Source: Calditrichota bacterium
Lineage (GTDB): Bacteria; Calditrichota; Calditrichia; RBG-13-44-9; J075
DNA length: 14,202 nt
Direction: 5' to 3'
NCBI GenBank assembly: GCA_024275555.1
Contig: JAJRYW010000155.1
Location: 1 to 14,202, forward strand
Below, piece by piece: positions 13,357 through 14,202 of this stretch. Positions within the stretch are counted from its first letter, which is position 1. Each line of letters opens with the position of its first letter. The position numbers and the translations under genes were made by a program. The notes below the pieces were generated by a model, which saw nothing but the letters and a program-made list of their open reading frames with translations, made no database searches and was not told the DNA's origin.

Positions 13357-14202
13357 ATGTGGTTAGAACGCTTCAAAATGCAGCAACTAGTTATGGTCGT
13401 CATGGCCTTTTTTTTGAACACAGGCTTCAGCCAGAGCCTGGTGAATGTCATCGACCTGCCGGCGAACGCTTATTTTAACTCGGCTTTCGGGCTTACCACG
13501 GATTCGTCTTCCCTGTTTCTTTCCAGCGGCAGTTCCACCTCTCCGCAGGCCGGGTATATCACGGAGTTGGATACTGCCGGCAATGTGCTGAACAGTTTCC
13601 CCACCGGCCTGGGGACCAGCCAGGGTTTAGCCTGGACCGGGAGCACCTTCTGGTATTTTAAACGCAGCGGCAGCTCCTCCGCGTTTGTAGAAGTGGACCC
13701 CAATGGCAACCAACTGCGCAGTATTTCCAGCGGTACGGCCTTCATCGCCGGATTGTACTGGGACGGCGACGGGCTCTGGTACGGCCTCTACTACCCGGAC
13801 GCCGACGCCGGGTTCTACAAGCTGGATGTGAACAGCAGTACAGTGGTCGATACAATCATCGTGCCTCATCGGCAGCCGCACGGAATTACCTCGGACGGCC
13901 AATATTTCTACCTGGTCGGCGATGACTTTAGCGGCGACCCGGCCATCATTTTTATCTACGACCCGGCCGTTCAGGATACGGTCGGGGCCATTCATCTCTC
14001 CGATCCTTTTTCTCAAAACCCGCGTGGGATTACCTGGGACGGGCAATACCTGTGGCTGCTGGGCGATCCGGTCGGCACCACCACCCGGGCGTTTTTTCAA
14101 TTTGACCCGGGCGGCAGCGGGGCGCCCAACATCGAGTTGCCGGCAACCCAGGTAAACTTTGGGCAAGTGTCGATTGGCAGCACCGATTCCGCCTTTTTTA
14201 AC
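13357..14202 (+). CDS. Secreted beta-propeller protein, 3' end beyond the window
   Basis: An open frame of 282 codons runs from the ATG at 13357 to the last base without a stop. It has a strong Shine-Dalgarno GGAGG 7-8 bases upstream. Residues 1-26 form a signal peptide (MWLERFK, then a Val/Met/Phe-rich core, cleavage near GFSQS). The following part has repeated segments of the type G-[IL]-x-W-D-G-x-x-[LF]-[WY], for example GLYWDGDGLWYG, GITSDGQYFYLVG and GITWDGQYLWLLG, together with YELD- or FQFDP-like strands. These are blades of a beta-propeller of the kind found in glutamine-cyclotransferase-like or NHL-like proteins. The last 24 residues (IELPATQVNFGQVSIGST region) match the start of an ASH/HYDIN-type immunoglobulin-like domain. 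The unseen C terminus would probably hold more such domains and perhaps a surface-sorting signal; that part is inference. Confidence 0.92.
   Translation, partial: MWLERFKMQQLVMVVMAFFLNTGFSQSLVNVIDLPANAYFNSAFGLTTDSSSLFLSSGSSTSPQAGYITELDTAGNVLNSFPTGLGTSQGLAWTGSTFWYFKRSGSSSAFVEVDPNGNQLRSISSGTAFIAGLYWDGDGLWYGLYYPDADAGFYKLDVNSSTVVDTIIVPHRQPHGITSDGQYFYLVGDDFSGDPAIIFIYDPAVQDTVGAIHLSDPFSQNPRGITWDGQYLWLLGDPVGTTTRAFFQFDPGGSGAPNIELPATQVNFGQVSIGSTDSAFFN

Noticed and set aside
1..14202. tRNA, rRNA, riboswitch or insertion-sequence transposase
   Set aside because: No cloverleaf, rRNA-like stretch, known riboswitch core or transposase motif was recognised on either strand by reading. A covariance-model scan would be decisive for small RNAs.

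Overview
This is a bacterial chromosomal segment with about 50-55% GC by eye, dense coding and mostly good Shine-Dalgarno sites. The housekeeping set (MutS2, EF-P, S21, YqeY, RarA), the TPR, PEGA and beta-propeller surface proteins, and a short, strongly basic S21 fit a lineage of the FCB group such as Calditrichota, KSB1 or Zixibacteria. This assignment is inferred from gene flavour only, because no rRNA or other decisive marker is present.

Left end (1-544): a cluster of GC-rich hairpins abuts the decayed remnant of a DNA methyltransferase gene on the minus strand, which carries a nonsense codon and two frameshifts. Left arm (545-7691, all minus strand), read in the direction of transcription: a class IV (HDAC11-like) deacetylase gene overlaps by 8 bp an unrecognised gene whose product looks like a GNAT acyltransferase. 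Then come efp (elongation factor P), a secreted TPR protein, rpsU (ribosomal protein S21) and yqeY. A clear intrinsic terminator follows, with a -10 box in its tail that should drive mutS2. The efp, rpsU and yqeY block serves translation; mutS2 serves recombination control or ribosome rescue.

Centre (7692-8096): a divergent intergenic region of about 400 bp with no convincing gene and one strong stem-loop. Right arm (8097-14202, all plus strand): a membrane-anchored protein with four PEGA domains; a repeat-bearing gap; rarA overlapping by 8 bp a small GT9-like hypothetical gene; a secreted SNase-like domain fused to a beta-rich, barrel-like region; and a secreted beta-propeller protein cut off by the window end.

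The most notable item is the overlapping pair of an HDAC11-like eraser and a GNAT-like protein, a possible reversible protein (de)acylation module. Also worth attention are the SNase-like/beta-barrel fusion lacking nuclease residues, the two unrelated families of palindromic intergenic repeats, and the compact terminator-promoter junction before mutS2.
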